A program made the translations under genes and the position numbers. Under the pieces are notes generated by a model that had not been told where the DNA came from, made no database searches, and saw only the letters and a program-made list of their open reading frames with translations. From assembly GCA_963801985.1 (NCBI GenBank), contig CAWDGV010000015.1, forward strand, positions 48,642-112,641: 64,000 nucleotides of DNA, read 5' to 3'. Numbering within the stretch: position 1 is the first letter of the stretch; every line of letters begins with the position of its first letter. Positions 33,719-42,331 of this stretch are shown here, piece by piece. This stretch comes from JABDQZ01 sp963801985. GTDB taxonomy: Bacteria; Pseudomonadota; Gammaproteobacteria; Chromatiales; Chromatiaceae.

Positions 33719-34756
33719 TCAGGGTGCCGGGTTGAAAAACTTCAGGTGGGCCTGTTGAACCTCGGATTCCATTTCGTCAGTCCATTCCACTGAAAATGCA
33801 TCAATATTCTCTTTGAGTTGTGCCATCGAAGTAGCACCTATAATGGTGCTGGCAACAAACCAGCGTGAATAGACAAACGCCAGTGCCAACTGCGCCGGAC
33901 TCATGCCATGCTTTTCAGCCAATTCAGCATAAGCTTTAACCGCTGGCACAACATTGGGCTTTTCATAACGTTGCCCAAAGTGCTTGAACAGCGTAATTCT
34001 TCCTTCCGCATTTTCATTGTTAGCATACTTGGCGCTAAGATGGCCAAACGCCAGCGGCGAATACGGCAACAGCGAAACATTCTCCCGGTGACACATCTCC
34101 AGCAAGGCCGACTCATAGGTACGGTTAAGCAGGCTGTAGGCATTCTGCATGGTAACCACGCGCGGCAGGTTGTATTCCCTGGACATGGTCAAAAACTGCA
34201 TGACACCCCAGGGCCATTCATTGGACAGGCCGATGTAACGCACCCTGCCCTCTGCTACCAGTTCAGCCAGTGCTTCAAGCGTTTCACGAATCGGCGTAAA
34301 GTCCCGTTCACCCTGGGGATCGTAAAGATACTCACCAAACATCGGTGTATTTCGTTCCGGCCAATGCAACTGGTAAAGGTCAACATAATCGGTTTGCAAA
34401 CGCTGCAACGAAGCATCCAGAGCAGCGCGGATGTTGGCCCGATCGAATGCCAGGCCACCACCACGAATCCATTTCATGTTCCGACCACCACCCGTCACCT
34501 TGGTTGCCACAACCAACTGGTCGCGCTGCTGTTTCTTCAACCAGCTGCCAACAATTGTTTCCGTCCGATGCACCGTTTCAGCACGTGGCGGCACCGGGTA
34601 CATCTCGGCGGTATCGATGAAGTTAATACCCCGCTCGACAGCATAGTCCAACTGGCTATGTGCTTCAGCCTCGCTATTCTGTTGGCCATAGGTCATGGTA
34701 CCCAGACAAATGCGGGATACCTCCAGTGAGCTGTTACCTAATGTTGTGTATTGCAT
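33719..34756 (-). CDS. Aldo/keto reductase, Tas family
   Basis: The 345-residue cytosolic NADPH-dependent oxidoreductase has its catalytic residues in NFIDTAEMYP (Asp, Tyr), VVATKVTG (Lys) and LYQLHWPER (His). The insert NMKWIRGGGLAFDRANIRAALDASLQRL and the 345 length are typical of Tas, a protein found to complement a tyrosine-auxotrophy background in E. coli, with no firm substrate. It is 15 bases downstream of the sensor kinase and may be the last gene of that operon. Confidence 0.9.
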   Translation of the reverse strand: MQYTTLGNSSLEVSRICLGTMTYGQQNSEAEAHSQLDYAVERGINFIDTAEMYPVPPRAETVHRTETIVGSWLKKQQRDQLVVATKVTGGGRNMKWIRGGGLAFDRANIRAALDASLQRLQTDYVDLYQLHWPERNTPMFGEYLYDPQGERDFTPIRETLEALAELVAEGRVRYIGLSNEWPWGVMQFLTMSREYNLPRVVTMQNAYSLLNRTYESALLEMCHRENVSLLPYSPLAFGHLSAKYANNENAEGRITLFKHFGQRYEKPNVVPAVKAYAELAEKHGMSPAQLALAFVYSRWFVASTIIGATSMAQLKENIDAFSVEWTDEMESEVQQAHLKFFNPAP

Positions 34757-34770
34757 GGCAAGCCTGTTTA

Positions 34771-36234
34771 TTATTGCTTGAAACCCAATCGTACAATTAG
34801 ACCGCCAGTTGAGGTAGAGTTTTCTAATGAAAAATCAATATGGTGAAGCTCTATTATCTGTTTGACTATAAACAAGCCCAATCCTACACCTTGTTCCCCA
34901 TTACCATTTCCTCTCTGGAAACGCTGAAACATCAGCTCTTTTTTCGCGGGATCAATTCCAGGACCGGTGTCTTCAATTCGAAGTTGCAGGCCATCCGGCC
35001 TTTTAGCAATACTTACACTGATACTGCCTGCAACGGGCGTGTACCTGACGGCATTATCAATAAGATTGCGTATAACACTTTCCAAAAGGGCTTTGTCACC
35101 CTTGACCAGAGAATTTTCAATATCGCCCTCAAAAGACAGCGTAATATTTCTTTCAAGTGCCAGGTTAGCGTAGTCATTCATTACACTTCTGGTTAATGCA
35201 GCCAGGTCGATCTCTACAAAAGTAATCCCTTCGAGCTCCTTTGCCTCTGAACGCGCCAGCGTGAGCAACTGTTGGACCATGTGCGTAGCCCTGTCTATGC
35301 CGTTCAGCAATCTCGAAATTGTTGGTTGCAGTTCTTCGTTTGCCTTCATCTGCAATACCTGAACATGCGTTTTTAATACGGCAAGCGGAGTGCGTAATTC
35401 ATGGGCTGCATTGGAAGTAAAACGCCTTTCGTTATCCAATGCCTGCCTGATACGTTCAAAAAGATGGTTCAATTCTTTGACAATAGGCAAAACTTCAACG
35501 GGGACAGCATCCAGACTCAGCCCATCAAGTGATGAAGGTGAACGCTTTGATACTTTTTGCGCAACCGATTGCAACGGTTTAAGCCCCTGGTTGATGACCA
35601 CGAGAATGATCAACGCAATAAAAGGCAGCAACGCGAGAAAAGGCCATATGGTATTAATAACAATTTCATTTTGAAGCTCAGTCCTGACTTCAATATTTTC
35701 TCCCACCATAATTGCAATGGCGTTTTCAGGTTCAGTCAGGCCAAAAAGCCGCCACCGTTCCCCTGCTATTAAAGTCGTCTGATAACCATCAACAATGGTC
35801 TGAAATGGCACATTTTCTGATGAACGCAAAAGAACCCGGCCATCCAACGCTTTTACCAGGAAAGCTTTTTTTGATTCATACTCATGACCGCGGACTGACT
35901 TGGTAAGATCCAGTGACAGGTAATCTTCGGTCGTATCCGGGTTCTGATATTTCGCTAAAAACCCAGATAAAACTTTTGATTTTTGTACTGATTCAATACC
36001 AATTTCATCCACCAATTGCTGAATCTTCTCCACCAGCAGCTGTTCTTCCATTGCTTCATGGGCCATCAACTCAGTCAAAACCCGTGCATAGGAAGCTAAC
36101 GAAGCATCATATATTTCACCAATCTCATTATGGCTACTTTTATAAACCAGGCCGATAACCACAAACCAGCTTAAAAATATGGTTCCTATCACGCCAACTA
36201 GCAGGCGTTTTCTTATGGATATTTCACTTAGCAT
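34771..36234 (-). CDS. Sensor histidine kinase, QseC/PmrB-like
   Basis: The 487-residue membrane kinase has two membrane helices (about 10-30 and 190-215) framing a periplasmic sensor region of about 160 residues, a HAMP-like linker, an H-box FTSNAAHELRTPLAVLK (near 275), N-box VIRNLIDNAVRYTP, G1 IEDTGPGIDP and G2 GVGLGLFIVKQI. The sensor region is of the QseC type with a helical fold. Its start overlaps the end of the response regulator by 11 bases, so they are one pair. Confidence 0.9.
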   Translation of the reverse strand: MLSEISIRKRLLVGVIGTIFLSWFVVIGLVYKSSHNEIGEIYDASLASYARVLTELMAHEAMEEQLLVEKIQQLVDEIGIESVQKSKVLSGFLAKYQNPDTTEDYLSLDLTKSVRGHEYESKKAFLVKALDGRVLLRSSENVPFQTIVDGYQTTLIAGERWRLFGLTEPENAIAIMVGENIEVRTELQNEIVINTIWPFLALLPFIALIILVVINQGLKPLQSVAQKVSKRSPSSLDGLSLDAVPVEVLPIVKELNHLFERIRQALDNERRFTSNAAHELRTPLAVLKTHVQVLQMKANEELQPTISRLLNGIDRATHMVQQLLTLARSEAKELEGITFVEIDLAALTRSVMNDYANLALERNITLSFEGDIENSLVKGDKALLESVIRNLIDNAVRYTPVAGSISVSIAKRPDGLQLRIEDTGPGIDPAKKELMFQRFQRGNGNGEQGVGLGLFIVKQIIELHHIDFSLENSTSTGGLIVRLGFKQ

Positions 36235-36901
36235 GAATATCTTCCCTTGCTATCGAGTATCCCAGCCCCCTGATAGTACGAATCAGGTCTTTACCCAGTT
36301 TCTTGCGTAAATGATGCACATGGACTTCAACGGCATTACTCTCGACACCTTCGCTCCAGCCATATAACGAGGACTCTATCTGCTGTTTACTCAAAACCTG
36401 GCCGGCGTGATTGAGCAGGTATTCAAGAATGGAATACTCGTGCAACGACAAGGCTACTGGCTCATCATTTAATTTTACAACATGGGATGCCGTATCAAGC
36501 ACCAAATTACCGTGGCGTATTTCAGGGCTGGCCCTGCCACTGCGACGGCGCAATATAGCCCTTAATCTTGCGGCCAGTTCATGTAAATCGAATGGTTTGA
36601 CCAGGTAATCATCTGCACCGTAATCCAGGCCCTGAACACGGTCTTCGACTGCATCACGCGCAGTGAGGATGAGAATCGGCAGTTCACTGCCATTGTTGCG
36701 GAGATTTTTTAAAACTGTCAGGCCATCCTGACGGGGAAGCCCAAGATCAAGTACAAGAATATCAATGCCTTCAGCACCTCTGGCTGCATGTTCGGCAGCA
36801 ATGCCATCTTCAACCCAGTCAACATTGAAACCCAGCTGTTCCAGCCCAGCTGACAGGCCATGACCAAGATCCGCATCATCTTCCGCAAGTAAAACCCGCA
36901 T
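36224..36901 (-). CDS. OmpR-family response regulator, QseB/PmrA-like
   Basis: The 225-residue regulator has an N-terminal receiver (acidic pair D8-D9-like EDDADLG, phospho-acceptor Asp in LVLDLGLPRQDG, Lys in LVKPFDLHEL) and a C-terminal winged-helix DNA-binding domain (LSLHEYSILEYLLNHAGQVLSK, then EGVESNAVEVHVHHLRKKLG). Members of this subgroup bind CTTAAG-type direct repeats; a perfect one lies in front of the same cluster at 41332. Confidence 0.9.
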   Translation of the reverse strand: MRVLLAEDDADLGHGLSAGLEQLGFNVDWVEDGIAAEHAARGAEGIDILVLDLGLPRQDGLTVLKNLRNNGSELPILILTARDAVEDRVQGLDYGADDYLVKPFDLHELAARLRAILRRRSGRASPEIRHGNLVLDTASHVVKLNDEPVALSLHEYSILEYLLNHAGQVLSKQQIESSLYGWSEGVESNAVEVHVHHLRKKLGKDLIRTIRGLGYSIAREDIHAK

Positions 36902-37081
36902 TTATTCCCAGCCCTGTATATCAGAATCACTCATAGGCTACCTCAAGACTGCACATGATGCAGAAGAGATTTGCCAGGCAATTTTAAATTAGCCGGCAAT
37001 CCCTTCAACTAGAGTTCCTTGCGTGCCTTTTCAATGGCATTCATGGCTTCCAGCTTTCTGCCTTTATCTGCAATTGGGCGG

Positions 37082-37645
37082 TCAGGACGAGCCAGGCGCA
37101 TTCAGGACCTTGTCAAACGCAGTAATCGCATCCTGGTACTTGCCTTGATCCATTAAAAAGTCACCGTAAAAATAGTTGCTGTCAATGCCATCCGGATTGA
37201 TTGCGAGCGCTTTCTGTAAATATTCGTTAGCCTTGTCATCACTACCAAAACCAATAGGCCAGCCAGGAACCTGGTAATACAGACTGCCTAATGAGGTATA
37301 GACAGAACCATCGAGACTGTTGGGATTAATTTTTTCAGCCTGTTCCAGTAGTTTTTTAGCATCCTTGACCTTGGATAAAGCACCTAACCCACCCTGCTCA
37401 CCTGCCAGGCTGGCCAGGATAATCGCTTCCCAGATCAGTGGCTCAGCGGCATTCGGATTGGATTGGGAGATTGCATGTGCCCGTTCCGCAAGATTTTCAA
37501 ACGCATCAACCCGCTTGTCTTCAGGCATCTCGTATTTAATCTTCGCCCACTCGGCACGAACCTCAACAAGGTCTGGAGTTAAACCGGCGAAAGCGTTCGT
37601 AGCCGCTAATACCAGGCCGAGAACACTATTGATAAGAATTTTCAT
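37082..37645 (-). CDS. Exported TPR protein, 3' end frameshifted
   Basis: The 187-residue product has a signal peptide (ATNAFA) and TPR-like helices (about 25-185), including a DSNYFYGDFLMDQGKYQDAITAF unit. It ends ...VLNAPGSS, but one base out of frame the DNA continues as ...ARPDRPIADKGRKLEAMNAI... to a stop at 37009, giving the natural C-terminus of about 23 more residues. A single extra base near 37092 explains this. It belongs to the T_hemolysin/ligase/SDR cluster and overlaps the SDR gene by 4 bases. The role is unknown. Confidence 0.75.
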   Translation of the reverse strand: MKILINSVLGLVLAATNAFAGLTPDLVEVRAEWAKIKYEMPEDKRVDAFENLAERAHAISQSNPNAAEPLIWEAIILASLAGEQGGLGALSKVKDAKKLLEQAEKINPNSLDGSVYTSLGSLYYQVPGWPIGFGSDDKANEYLQKALAINPDGIDSNYFYGDFLMDQGKYQDAITAFDKVLNAPGSS

Positions 37646-38451
37646 ACTTTTTTTCCTTTTGCAAAAATTGACATTTTTTGATTCTGTTTATGTAAAGCCA
37701 GGTCAACCAACCGCGGTAACAGTGAATTAATCCTGACAAATAAAGATTCCGGGAAGCCCAGGTAAACATCTTTCCGGTCATTTTGAATGGCCTTAACCAC
37801 CTGGCCAGCGACCCATTCGGGCGAGTCCATTTTCATTCCTGTTGCTTCTGCCATCTGGTAGACCGCTTCTGTATTCAGCTTCGTCTTCACGGCTCTTGGA
37901 GCGACATAACAGACACTCACACCGGTATCGGCAAGCTCCCTTCGCATCGCTTCCGAAAAACCACGCAACGCAAATTTGCTGGCTGAATAGGTTGAAAACC
38001 AGGCAAAGGCGATAGATCCGAAAGTAGAACCGACGTTAACAATCTTGCCTGTGCCCTGGGCCTGCATTTCAGGCAACAGTTTGCGCGCAAGCAGCATGGG
38101 CACAATGGTATTCAATTGCATGATGCGCTCAATAAGAACAGGGTCTTCTTCTGCAAATGGCCGGTAACTGATCAGTCCCGCGACATTAATGAGAATATCG
38201 ACCCTGCCGAATGACTGCAGGATACTGTCGATTGCCAGGTCCCTGGCGCTTGTATCCAGCAGGTCTACCGGGACGGGCAATATTTCAACATCCATTGAGG
38301 ATATTTTTTCCGACAACTGTTCAAGTTGACTGGCGTCACGATCCAGCAATGCCACATCCGCACCCGCCTTGGCAAGTAGCGCGGCTATCTCCGACCCGAT
38401 GCCACCCGCAGCTCCGGTCAAAACAACTTTTTTATCTTTAAGTACCATCAT
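37642..38451 (-). CDS. Short-chain dehydrogenase/reductase
   Basis: The 269-residue classical SDR has a cofactor motif TGAAGGIG (12-19), an acidic residue after strand 2 (LLDRD, favouring NAD), NVAG in place of NNAG, and the catalytic Ser in VNVGSTFGS with the YSASK motif (Tyr, Lys). The C-terminal tail is longer and basic, possibly membrane-associated. It overlaps its neighbours by 4 bases on both sides, within the five-gene tight cluster. Confidence 0.88.
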   Translation of the reverse strand: MMVLKDKKVVLTGAAGGIGSEIAALLAKAGADVALLDRDASQLEQLSEKISSMDVEILPVPVDLLDTSARDLAIDSILQSFGRVDILINVAGLISYRPFAEEDPVLIERIMQLNTIVPMLLARKLLPEMQAQGTGKIVNVGSTFGSIAFAWFSTYSASKFALRGFSEAMRRELADTGVSVCYVAPRAVKTKLNTEAVYQMAEATGMKMDSPEWVAGQVVKAIQNDRKDVYLGFPESLFVRINSLLPRLVDLALHKQNQKMSIFAKGKKV

Positions 38452-39125
38452 GCTGCCTCAGTCTTTGTAGACAGATTCATTGGCAAACCTCTGAACACAT
38501 CGCCATAAAGTTTATAAAAGCGTTTTGCACAATGGATAACCGCTTCCTTATCCTGCTGCTTTTCCAGGCGATTCACCAGGCCACGATAGAAATCCATGTG
38601 CGAAATATCCAGGCTGCCGTGGCTGCTCAGATAAGTGAATGCCTCATCAGGCAAACCCAGTGCTTTTTTCGTATTCTCTGCTGCCAGGCTGGCAAGATTG
38701 ATACTGGTTCCTTCCAGCACCAACACCATGCCCAGGAAACCAACCGGATTGTCCCTGTCAATCACATGATAGGCATAAGCACACATGAGTTCTGCAGCAA
38801 AACCGGGTTTAGCGTGACGTACCAGATCCGGATCAGCACCACAGGCCCTGATATCTTTTAAAATCCATTCCTGGTGTCCAACTTCCTCTTCAATGTAATG
38901 CGCCATGGCATCACGTAGCCATTCCATGTCAGACGGGATGCGTGATCCACATGCCATCAGCAAGGGTGTGGTATGTTTTACATGGTGGTAAGCCTGTTCA
39001 AGAAAAGCGATATAACTTTCCAGGCTCAGTTCACCTTTAGCTCCATGCTGGACAAACGGAATCGATAAAAGCTCATTCCTTTGCTGGCTTGTCTCTTCAT
39101 GAAGTTGTTCAAAAAAATCAGTCAT
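38448..39125 (-). CDS. Heme-oxygenase-like diiron protein (TenA/HDO superfamily)
   Basis: The 225-residue all-alpha protein has the motif EEEVGHQEWILKD (E-x-x-H, about 80-92), a Glu in VLVLEGTS and an Asp/His segment in LDISHMDFYRG, consistent with the heme-oxygenase-like diiron oxidases such as UndA or BesC. Those oxidatively cleave or decarboxylate fatty or amino acids; the substrate here is not known. The overlap with the AMP ligase and SDR suggests a shared pathway. Confidence 0.75.
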   Translation of the reverse strand: MTDFFEQLHEETSQQRNELLSIPFVQHGAKGELSLESYIAFLEQAYHHVKHTTPLLMACGSRIPSDMEWLRDAMAHYIEEEVGHQEWILKDIRACGADPDLVRHAKPGFAAELMCAYAYHVIDRDNPVGFLGMVLVLEGTSINLASLAAENTKKALGLPDEAFTYLSSHGSLDISHMDFYRGLVNRLEKQQDKEAVIHCAKRFYKLYGDVFRGLPMNLSTKTEAA

Positions 39126-40618
39126 GAAATATTCTCCTGAATATAGAATTCACTGATACGTGTTTCATAGGCTTTATATATTGCTTCCCGGCGATTACGC
39201 CCGGTGCCGGATAGCTGTTGATTCATAGGGGTAAAAGGTTCATCGGCAATAATGAAATGACTGACCCTGGCGTAGTCGGGCAGTTTTTCATTGACCGTTT
39301 CAATTGCATTCCAGACCACGGACTCATCACTACCATGAGAGAGCATGACAACAGCCGTATTTCGTGGACGCGCTTCACCAAAAACGGCAACCTGCATAAT
39401 TTCCGGCACCATGAGCAGTTCACTTTCCACCCATTCGGGCGAAACATTCCGCCCCATGGAGGTAATAAACACGTTGCGTTTTCGTCCAGTCAGAAACAAA
39501 TAACCGTCTTTATCCAGGTAACCCAGGTCCCCGGTGTGCCAGACAGATCCACGCAATTCATTTGGCTGTCCCAGGTAACCAGAAAATTCATGCCCATTGA
39601 TCAGCACCTCACCATTCTCAGAGATGCCGAGATTGATATGCGGCAACGGCTTGCCTACGCTACCCTTGCGATTTGCCCGGGGTGTATTCAGTGTCGTTAC
39701 AGAAGCACACTCAGACAATCCATAGCCTTCATAAACCGGCATTTTTAAAGCTTCCGCCTTATCCAGCAGAGAAGCCGAGACAGGCGCACCGCCCAATGCA
39801 ATAAAACGCAATGATTCAAGGGTATGAGCCTGCCCTGCAGAAGCTTCAACCAGTAACTGCAATAGCTGTGGCGTCATAATCAGGGTGCTGGGCTTGCATC
39901 TTTCAATAATCTCCAGCATTGACGCAGCATTCATCCCAACAGAACCAGTCAGGCCAACTGCAGCCAGTCCAGGTAAAACGGTGTTGGCACCGGAAAAAAG
40001 AGAAACATATACACCCGCCAGGTTTTCCAGCAGCACTGCCAATGGCATCAAAGGCAGATGCCTGTCACCAGGCGAGGCTTTAACCGCATCAGATAATGAA
40101 TCAACCACTTTTTGAATCTGCTCACCTGTCAACATGACACCCTTGGGTTCCCCGGTCGTACCGGAGGTATAGGTGACTTTGACCACATCATCAGGCAACG
40201 GCATGGGAGAAAGCCCTGTCCTGATCAGGGTGAGTTTTTTTCCTGCCACATGCAGCGACTCACTCCCGGATGTGTTCAGGTTTCCGGTCCTGGCAAGCAG
40301 GTTATCCGGGTTATCGGTAAAAATGGCCTCGATACCGGCTTGCTGCATTGCATGCTGAAGCTGCTGTCCCGAGAAAAACGGTGGCAAGGGCACCAGGCAA
40401 ACATTGGCATTAAGCGCCGCCAGGTCTATCACTACCCAGGAAGGCGTGTTATCAGCATCAAGACCAATGACCTGCAGCCCCTGTTCCTTTAAGTAGGTTG
40501 TCACATTTTTCACTTCATCCATCAGCGCAGCATAGTCCAGCGCATCAGTCAGCCCTGTCAGCGCCGGATAGCTGGGATTGTCTCGCGCATGAACGGCGAT
40601 TTTATCCAGTAACCTCAT
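39122..40618 (-). CDS. AMP-forming acyl/aryl-CoA-type ligase
   Basis: The 498-residue adenylate-forming enzyme has core A3 TYTSGTTGEPKGVM (near 150), A5 YEGYGLSECASVT (near 295), and A7/A8 HTGDLGYLDKDGYLFLTGRKRNVFI (near 365). The usual catalytic C-terminal A10 Lys (LxxxGKxxR) is not evident: the segment reads LSGTGRNRREAI. It would activate a carboxylate to an acyl-AMP or CoA ester. Overlaps with both neighbours (4 bases each) support cotranslation with the diiron protein and the T_hemolysin protein. Confidence 0.85.
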   Translation of the reverse strand: MRLLDKIAVHARDNPSYPALTGLTDALDYAALMDEVKNVTTYLKEQGLQVIGLDADNTPSWVVIDLAALNANVCLVPLPPFFSGQQLQHAMQQAGIEAIFTDNPDNLLARTGNLNTSGSESLHVAGKKLTLIRTGLSPMPLPDDVVKVTYTSGTTGEPKGVMLTGEQIQKVVDSLSDAVKASPGDRHLPLMPLAVLLENLAGVYVSLFSGANTVLPGLAAVGLTGSVGMNAASMLEIIERCKPSTLIMTPQLLQLLVEASAGQAHTLESLRFIALGGAPVSASLLDKAEALKMPVYEGYGLSECASVTTLNTPRANRKGSVGKPLPHINLGISENGEVLINGHEFSGYLGQPNELRGSVWHTGDLGYLDKDGYLFLTGRKRNVFITSMGRNVSPEWVESELLMVPEIMQVAVFGEARPRNTAVVMLSHGSDESVVWNAIETVNEKLPDYARVSHFIIADEPFTPMNQQLSGTGRNRREAIYKAYETRISEFYIQENIS

Positions 40619-41286
40619 GCTGCCAGCCGTCCAACACGCTCTGCCTGTTGCCAGAGAGTCTGCGTGGCAGTTTCCTGAATTTGGTATTGCACAAGGAAAT
40701 CACGCGCATCAGAAACCCTTCCAGCCATGACCCTGGGAGCCTGTTCGTAGTAACTGCCCCAACTGTCGCGCTCTTCCAACGGAAGCTGTTCAATCCTGGC
40801 TGGCCCCAGGTCTGTCAGAGGCAATCCCAGGCGGGCAAAACTGTTTATCAGTATCGGCCCTATGGTAAACACTACCCATTGATAATCAGCGGCATACAGG
40901 AAAGCAGTCATGGCCAGGATTAATGAGCGCACTTCGCCCTTATCACCCACCGCCAGGTTGCCAACCTCCACAATACCCCGGCGATTAACAGGTTGTTGAA
41001 ATGCATCGGATAAAACTTCTTCAATAGGACTTTCAAGGTAATGCTCAAGAAATAGTGGCGTGTTCTGCGCAGGCCGCAGACCCAACGCGGCTCGCGGTTG
41101 GGATAAGCTATTCCTGAGACAGAGTAAAATCGGCATGAAATGCTGAATATCTGCTCCATGGACTGCTGCGAAACTTTTACGAATAAAGGCTTCGGAATCC
41201 GCACGTTGTGAGGTCGAATTGAGATTTCCAATATCCGATGCAAGCAAATTCAGTTGCTCGATGTAATTACGTTTTTGGGGACGCAT
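40615..41286 (-). CDS. Thermostable-hemolysin-like (T_hemolysin) protein
   Basis: The 223-residue protein matches the Vibrio 'delta-thermostable hemolysin' family: FIRKSFAAVHGADIQHFMPILL near 35-55, LFLEHYLESPIEEVL near 80, RRGIVEVGNLAV near 105, and SWGSYYEQAPRVMAG near 180. The fold is related to GNAT N-acyltransferases (family knowledge), so an acyltransferase role is as likely as a toxin. I start at ATG 41286 with AGGAG eight bases upstream. It is the first gene of the cluster, behind a CTTAAG repeat box. Confidence 0.85.
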   Translation of the reverse strand: MRPQKRNYIEQLNLLASDIGNLNSTSQRADSEAFIRKSFAAVHGADIQHFMPILLCLRNSLSQPRAALGLRPAQNTPLFLEHYLESPIEEVLSDAFQQPVNRRGIVEVGNLAVGDKGEVRSLILAMTAFLYAADYQWVVFTIGPILINSFARLGLPLTDLGPARIEQLPLEERDSWGSYYEQAPRVMAGRVSDARDFLVQYQIQETATQTLWQQAERVGRLAA

Positions 41287-41331
41287 TTCTACCACTCCTA
41301 TACAATCTGTGGCAGATATTGCATTTCCAAC

Positions 41332-41348
41332 CTTAAGGTAACCTTAAG
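41332..41348. promoter_or_regulatory. PmrA/QseB-type operator (CTTAAG-N5-CTTAAG)
   Basis: CTTAAG at 41332-41337, five bases (GTAAC) and CTTAAG at 41343-41348 form a perfect direct repeat with an 11-bp period, the consensus of PmrA/QseB-like regulators. It lies about 46 bases before the T_hemolysin start. The operon carries its own OmpR-family regulator. The rest of the gap to cysC (41349-41630) shows no further feature I can name. Confidence 0.65.
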
Positions 41349-41630
41349 GCCATGAAAAAATAGGAGAAAAGTTTAAAAAATGATAACGGGTTCATGTTTT
41401 TGCAGGCCAAATACCATTGAGAAGTCTTCAACCGCAAGCATCCTCATCATCAATATTGAGACTTTTACTGTTAAGAAGCTGTAGTGGCGATAGAATATAG
41501 CGTTAATCTCTATTCCCTTACGTAAACTACTGGTATTATTTCTTCTATCTATATTTCTGCAGGACATAAACTTCTATCCTGTTAAACCCTATCTCCAAAA
41601 TGATATGTCCAACCCTGGCGAAAATTTATT

Positions 41631-42293
41631 ATGACAAATGAAACAAATGTAACCTGGCATGAACACCGAGTTTCACGTGAAATGCGGGAAAAGAAAAATG
41701 CACATAAAGGCTGCGTAATCTGGTTTACCGGTTTAAGCGGCTCAGGAAAAAGCACGATTGCCAATACACTGGATCATAAACTCCACGAGGCTGGTATCCA
41801 GACTGTCGTATTGGATGGTGACAATGTCCGTCATGGGCTCAATGCCGGCCCCGGGATGCTGAAAGACACGCATGGGGAAGAGTTTTCAAATCGTTTTGGG
41901 CTGGGTTTTTCTGCAATTGATCGTGAAGAAAATATCCGCCGTATTGGTGCTGTAGCCGAGATTTTCACTCAAACAGGTGTCATAGCACTTACCGCCTTCA
42001 TCAGCCCTTACCGTATTGACCGGGATAAAGTACGTAATACGTTAAAGGATGGTGAATTTATCGAGATATTTGTCGATACACCCATTGAGGTATGTGAAGA
42101 ACGGGACCCCAAGGGACTTTACAAAAAAGCGCGCGCTGGAGAAATAAAAGGATTTACCGGTATTGACGATCCCTATGAAGAGCCCGCTGCACCGGAACTG
42201 GTTCTTCTGGCAGCAGAAAAGACCCCCGATATACTTGCCGATGAAGTTATCGCCTTTTTGAAAGCAAAAAACATTATCACTGGCTCTTACTAA
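41631..42293 (+). CDS. cysC: Adenylyl-sulfate kinase
   Basis: The 220-residue APS kinase makes PAPS from adenylyl sulfate and ATP. P-loop GLSGSGKSTIANTL (about 34-47), DGDNVRHGLN, FISPYRIDRDKVR, and the lid EERDPKGLYKKARAGEIKGFTGIDDPYE are all visible. PAPS feeds sulfate assimilation or sulfotransferases that decorate polysaccharides. It is stand-alone here, without cysN/D, near envelope genes. Confidence 0.94.
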   Translation: MTNETNVTWHEHRVSREMREKKNAHKGCVIWFTGLSGSGKSTIANTLDHKLHEAGIQTVVLDGDNVRHGLNAGPGMLKDTHGEEFSNRFGLGFSAIDREENIRRIGAVAEIFTQTGVIALTAFISPYRIDRDKVRNTLKDGEFIEIFVDTPIEVCEERDPKGLYKKARAGEIKGFTGIDDPYEEPAAPELVLLAAEKTPDILADEVIAFLKAKNIITGSY

Positions 42294-42331
42294 AAATCGG
42301 GGATTTAAGTCGTTAATATCAAAAAATTGAG

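Noticed and set aside
40615..41286. Calling the T_hemolysin protein a toxin
   Set aside because: The family name comes from Vibrio activity; here there is no secretion signal and the neighbours are metabolic enzymes, so a cytosolic acyltransferase-like role is at least as likely.
41373..41567. 64-codon minus-strand frame in the gap before cysC
   Set aside because: No ribosome-binding site, no recognisable motif; likely chance.
41562..41610. GGACATA...TATGTCC inverted repeat upstream of cysC
   Set aside because: A 7-bp match with a 35-base loop is expected by chance and has no other support.
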